A stretch of 64,000 nt of DNA, taken from contig CP116226.1 in the NCBI GenBank assembly GCA_038182865.1, forward strand, positions 806,001 to 870,000, in the 5' to 3' direction. Below are positions 60,888 through 64,000 of this stretch, in pieces (within the stretch, counting starts at the first letter, position 1; each line of letters opens with the position of its first letter). Source of the DNA: Microbacterium enclense (GTDB taxonomy: Bacteria > Actinomycetota > Actinomycetes > Actinomycetales > Microbacteriaceae). The notes beneath the pieces were generated by a model. That model did not search any database and was not told the origin of the DNA. It saw only the letters and a list, made by a program, of their open reading frames with translations. The translations under genes were made by a program, and so were the position numbers.

Positions 60888-61526
60888 TCAGGCGAGGTTG
60901 TCGGAGAGGTGGAGCAGCTGCGCGGTCAGCCACGACCGATAGGCGTCGATATCCCACCCGCGGGCGACGGTGAAGTGCGTCCACGGGTCGGGGCCGGTGA
61001 GGAGGCCGAGCACGTCGGCCGCGAGAGCGAGCTGGTCGATGCGGATGCGGTCGCGCTGAAGGAACCAGCCCGCCGCGATCGTCATGTCGCGGTGGCGGCG
61101 CATCTCGAGGTCGAGATAGGCAGCGCGCACCTCGGCGTCGCCGTCGGCCGCGGCGAGCATAGCCCGCACGATCGCCGCCGATCGCTGATTGGCCTCGATC
61201 AGGAAGTCGACGTACCGGCCGATCGCAAGGTCGGTGTCGGGCTCGCTCATGATGGCCGCGAGCTCGGGACGCTCGGTGAGCGAGTGCCGGCCCTCGTCGC
61301 CCGCGAAGGTCCGCTCGAAGGCGGCGATGAGAAGGGCGTGCTTCGGGCCGTTCAGGTGCACCGTCGGGATCGAGACCCCCGCCTCGGCCGCGATGGCCTT
61401 GATCGAGGTGGCGACGTAGCCGTCGCGGACGAAGAGCCGGGCCGCCGTGTCGACGATGTTCGCGCGCGTGGCGGCGGCCTCGGCCTGTCGCTTGGGGGAC
61501 TGATAGCTGCGGGGCACGTGCCTCAC
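60888..61526 (-). CDS. TetR family transcriptional regulator
   Basis: 212 residues from GTG 61526 (GTG 61517 possible). The helix-turn-helix is YVATSIKAIAAEAGVSIPTV; the recognition helix continues HLNGPKHALLIAAF. It follows the small membrane ORF by three bases and precedes the glycosyltransferase, so it likely controls this group through the palindrome at 61757-61772. Confidence 0.9.
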   Translation of the reverse strand: MRHVPRSYQSPKRQAEAAATRANIVDTAARLFVRDGYVATSIKAIAAEAGVSIPTVHLNGPKHALLIAAFERTFAGDEGRHSLTERPELAAIMSEPDTDLAIGRYVDFLIEANQRSAAIVRAMLAAADGDAEVRAAYLDLEMRRHRDMTIAAGWFLQRDRIRIDQLALAADVLGLLTGPDPWTHFTVARGWDIDAYRSWLTAQLLHLSDNLA

Positions 61527-61529
61527 GCT

Positions 61530-61688
61530 ACTTCGCTGCGGAGACGCCGGCCCGGGCGATAAGGAGGCCCGCGACGATCTGCGCGCCGGTCGACACGAAG
61601 TACATGGTGTTCGTCAGCGCCTCGACCGCGCTGGCGTTGATGACGACACCGAGAGAGAAGGGCGAACGGCGGTGGCGGGAGCGGTCAC
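61530..61688 (-). pseudogene. Small membrane protein gene, frame broken by a TC repeat
   Basis: GTG 61688 has a good ribosome site (AAGGAG, six bases away). The frame opens MTAPATAVRPSLS but ends early at 61614. After the TCTCTCTC run (about 61658-61668) a second frame continues LGVVINASAVEALTNTMYFV, then a hydrophobic helix ending GVSAAK and a stop at 61530, three bases before the TetR gene. Removing one TC joins both into a 52-residue one- or two-helix membrane protein. It may be a decayed gene, a phase-variable one or a sequencing error. Confidence 0.55.
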
Positions 61689-61980
61689 GGATGACTCCTT
61701 CGAGGAATGCGGGGAAACGCGAACGGGGTGAGAGTCATCCCGATCTCCACGATTGACTATACACACGTATAGATGAATACGGGGGGAAAATTTCCACACA
61801 GCCTTCTCGACCTCAGGACCTGGGGGTAAACGAGGCCATTTTTGGCCATACATAGTCCACATCGATTACGCACATGCTGGCGGCATACCCGACACGAGTG
61901 TGCGGTTCGGACACGCGCTCACCGCGAGTACCGGCTCCGCGGATGCCCGATACCGGAGGCGCCGGCACACCGGCCTTGGG
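61689..61980. other. 292-base AT-richer gap
   Basis: Holds the operator above and, further right, a TGGCC-AAAAA-TGGCC type hairpin at about 61834-61848 that may end the sensor kinase transcript. No gene supported. Confidence 0.6.
61757..61772. promoter_or_regulatory. Palindromic operator CTATAC-ACAC-GTATAG
   Basis: Six-base perfect arms in an AT-rich stretch. On the minus strand TATAGT (61761-61756) overlapping it would be a good -10 box for the small ORF-TetR-glycosyltransferase operon. Likely target of the TetR protein encoded at 60888. Confidence 0.72.
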
Positions 61981-63642
61981 TCAGCTCGCCTCCGCCGGCA
62001 CGCGGGGCGCGACCGGAAGATCGAGCGTCACGGTCGTCCGCCCGCCGGGCTCACTGTCGATGAGGACGCGCCCCTCGTGAGCGTTCACGATGGCACGCAC
62101 GCGAGTCAGCCCCAGCCCGAATCCCTGCACCGCACGGGAGCGTGCATGAGCGGTGCGGTAGAAGCGGTCGAAGACCCGCCGCTGCTCCCCATAGGAGAGG
62201 CCCGGCCCGTCGTTGGCGACGGCGATCCGGACCCGCTCGTTCTGCTCGCAGAAGGACACCTCGACCCGGGAAGCGGGTTCGCCGAACTTGACGGCATTCG
62301 TCAGAACCTCCGCGATCGCATTCTCCAGCTGCTCGCGATCCGCGCGGATCCGCGCTCGACACGCGCTCAGAATCTGCACGGAAGAGGACTCCGCGTCGGC
62401 CAACTTCTCGATGCGCCGCGCCGCGGCATCCACGATCTCCCGGAGGTCGACCTCTCCGAAACGGAGATCCCGGTCGCAGCCTGTCGCGGAGACGAGGTCG
62501 GTGATGCGATCGAGGAGGTCGTCGGCGCGTCGGGTGACGACGTCGATGTAGCGTCGCACCTTCGGATCATCGTCTCCGATGGCTTCGTCGATGAGCGCCA
62601 GGAAGCCGGTCACGCCGGTCAGCGGGGTCCGCAGCTCGTGGGAGACCGTGCGCAGGAACTGCTCGCGCACCTCGATCGCATCGGCGAGCTCGGTGACGTC
62701 GTAGGCGACGACCACGGTCCCCTGCACGGATCCGTCCTGCCGACGCAGCTGGTTCGCGGAGGCAAGGACCGCCATCTGCGCCTCGGGCGACCCGAGCCAG
62801 GCGAGATGCCCGCGGATCACCTCGCCGCGCAGTGCTTTCGGGATGAACTGCTCGTCGGCCGGAATGCGCGTGACCCTGTCTGCGCCGAGGATGTCCTCCC
62901 CCGCGTACGGCGGCTCGTCCAGGCGGAACCCCGCCGCCTCCGCTATCTCGTGAGCGGCCGCGTTGGCGACCTTCAGGCGGCCCTGATCGTCGAAGAACGC
63001 CACGCCCGCGGCCACGGTGTCGAGCACGCCGGAGACGAGAGCCTCGGCGTCGTGCGCGTCGGAGAGCGCCTTCAGCTGCGCTCGAGTCGCCTGCGCCAGC
63101 TGCCGCTCGCGGCGCTGCAGCCGCCGCGCCGCGAGGAAGGCCGTGACCGCGAACGCGACGATGGCCAACGGGAGAGTGACCGTGTTCGCCCACTCCACCT
63201 CCGTCTGCGGCGCGGACCCCTCGGAAAGGAAGCGAAAGGTGACGATGAACGCCGACCCGACGACGGCGAGAGAAATGCCGGCCCAACCGAAGGAATAGGA
63301 CGCCCAGACCAGGGGGAAGACGGCCAGCAGCGTCGCCCCCGGGAGCACTTGCACGACGTCCGCTCGAATCAGCGCGACGGCGACCACATCGAGAACCGCC
63401 ACGACCAGCAGCCACGTGGGAGAGAACTTCTCCCACGGGACGAAGCCCGCCAACACGGTCGCCGCGACGCCCAGGGAGAAGCCGGCGATCGACGTCGTCG
63501 TGGCCAGCAGGGACGAGTCGATGATCCCGACGACGACGGCCACGTAGACGAGGCCGAGAGCGAAGGGAAGCTGCGTCTGCGCGAAGGCCGCACGACGCCC
63601 TCTCGGGCTCCCTCTCAGATCGACGATGGGCACGGGTGCCAC
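61981..63642 (-). CDS. Sensor histidine kinase with membrane and PAS domains
   Basis: 553 residues. About five or six membrane helices (25-175), a coiled linker, a PAS-like domain (about 200-315), the phospho-acceptor in FLRTVSHELRTPLTGV (His near 334), and an ATPase domain with N-box AEVLTNAVKFGEP, G1 VANDGPGL and GFGLGLTRV. No response-regulator gene is next to it, so it is an orphan here; its signal is unknown. GTG 63642, with GGTGA just upstream; GTG 63633 is possible. Confidence 0.92.
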   Translation of the reverse strand: MAPVPIVDLRGSPRGRRAAFAQTQLPFALGLVYVAVVVGIIDSSLLATTTSIAGFSLGVAATVLAGFVPWEKFSPTWLLVVAVLDVVAVALIRADVVQVLPGATLLAVFPLVWASYSFGWAGISLAVVGSAFIVTFRFLSEGSAPQTEVEWANTVTLPLAIVAFAVTAFLAARRLQRRERQLAQATRAQLKALSDAHDAEALVSGVLDTVAAGVAFFDDQGRLKVANAAAHEIAEAAGFRLDEPPYAGEDILGADRVTRIPADEQFIPKALRGEVIRGHLAWLGSPEAQMAVLASANQLRRQDGSVQGTVVVAYDVTELADAIEVREQFLRTVSHELRTPLTGVTGFLALIDEAIGDDDPKVRRYIDVVTRRADDLLDRITDLVSATGCDRDLRFGEVDLREIVDAAARRIEKLADAESSSVQILSACRARIRADREQLENAIAEVLTNAVKFGEPASRVEVSFCEQNERVRIAVANDGPGLSYGEQRRVFDRFYRTAHARSRAVQGFGLGLTRVRAIVNAHEGRVLIDSEPGGRTTVTLDLPVAPRVPAEAS

Positions 63643-63755
63643 TCACCTGCTTTCACGCTCGCGGTGACGGGGCGGGCCGCGAAACGAAAGGTACGTTATC
63701 TGACCTTCCCTGTCGCGTACAGCGGTGGCGGCCGTGGGCGAGCCGGAAAACGACG

Positions 63756-63786
63756 GACGCCGCCACCCCGAGGGAGTGACGGCGTC
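63756..63786 (-). terminator. Hairpin terminator after the drug-exporter gene
   Basis: Eleven-base stem with one mismatch (63756-63766 with 63776-63786), nine-base loop. It follows the exporter stop by 17 bases on the minus strand. Confidence 0.75.
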
Positions 63787-63802
63787 TCGACGACCGGCGG
63801 GG

Positions 63803-64000
63803 CTACTCCCCCGCGGCGGCGGGAGCAGCCTGCGTCGGCGCGGTCGGAACGGCGTCGCGCGGAGCTCCGTGCGGACGGATCATCGAGGGGCGGCGCATGA
63901 ACAGCACCGCCACGAGGCCCACGGCGATGACCGCGATCGGCAGGAGCAGCGACTGTCCCATGGCCTCCGAGAATCCGCCGACGACCTGCGGCGGCAGCGT
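63803..64000 (-). CDS. DHA2-type MFS drug exporter, C-terminal fragment
   Basis: The last 65 codons, cut by the right window edge. The final helix, GFSEAMGQSLLLPIAVIAVG and then LVAVLFMRRP, is the usual end of EmrB/QacA-type fourteen-helix exporters, followed by a polar Ala/Pro tail. Substrate cannot be told. Confidence 0.78.
   Translation of the reverse strand, partial: TLPPQVVGGFSEAMGQSLLLPIAVIAVGLVAVLFMRRPSMIRPHGAPRDAVPTAPTQAAPAAAGE

Noticed and set aside
1..64000. tRNA or rRNA genes
   Set aside because: No TPsiC-arm-like GGTTCGAATCC or similar with a matching cloverleaf was found on either strand by eye.

Overview
The window is high-GC (about 70%) actinobacterial DNA. Short genes in stop/start-overlapping operons, LytR-CpsA-Psr, DUF3073, CGNR and Rv2578c-family genes, a poxvirus-type topoisomerase IB and a very frequent GGATGCC heptamer all point to Microbacteriaceae, most likely Microbacterium. 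That placement is an inference; no rRNA or tRNA gene was found to confirm it. Almost every stretch is ordinary chromosome. No transposase, phage gene, plasmid gene or CRISPR array was seen.

Layout. 1-6.8 kb: organic-acid uptake on the minus strand, comprising a CstA-type carrier, its YbdD partner, a LytS-like kinase and LytTR regulator in one operon, then a cation/acetate-type symporter. 7.1-13.2 kb: GNAT, pirin, a complete ECF transporter (YkoEDC type) and an LCP cell-wall ligase. 13.2-19.3 kb: a D,D-carboxypeptidase, an AAA+ ATPase, an Rv2578c-type radical SAM gene with a LexA-like box, and a DEAD-box helicase with a repeat-rich N-terminus. 19.3-26.2 kb: a palindromic repeat array, ABM and epimerase genes, a DUF998 gene that reads into a convergent RND pump gene, and one fluoride channel gene.

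26.3-36.0 kb looks like an accessory block between two crcB genes. It holds a pentapeptide-repeat remnant, an amine-oxidase/cyclase/esterase operon, a TetR gene, an esterase-MFS pair, and a kinase-aldolase-aldehyde dehydrogenase operon. Four intergenic copies of one AT-rich motif, GCACA-N2-TGTAC and close variants, tie the block together.

36.5-43.6 kb: lipoprotein plus CDF transporter, topoisomerase IB, DUF4097-PadR with two clear operators, a universal stress protein, DUF3073 and an MFS gene. 43.6-50.8 kb: purine genes purM, purF and purD, interrupted by a DUF559 nuclease-like gene whose flanks carry three copies of a structured repeat. 51.3-59.3 kb: a six-gene operon for hexonate/hexuronate breakdown (fructuronate reductase, idonate/gulonate dehydrogenase, MHS transporter, mannonate dehydratase, KDPG aldolase, KDG kinase) with a divergent LacI gene. 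59.3-64 kb: tandem repeats, a GT1 glycosyltransferase, a TetR gene, a small frameshifted membrane ORF, a sensor kinase and the end of a drug exporter.

Most notable: the repeat families, the shared motif of the 26-36 kb block, the PadR double operator, the LexA-like box, and the TC-repeat frameshift at 61.66 kb.
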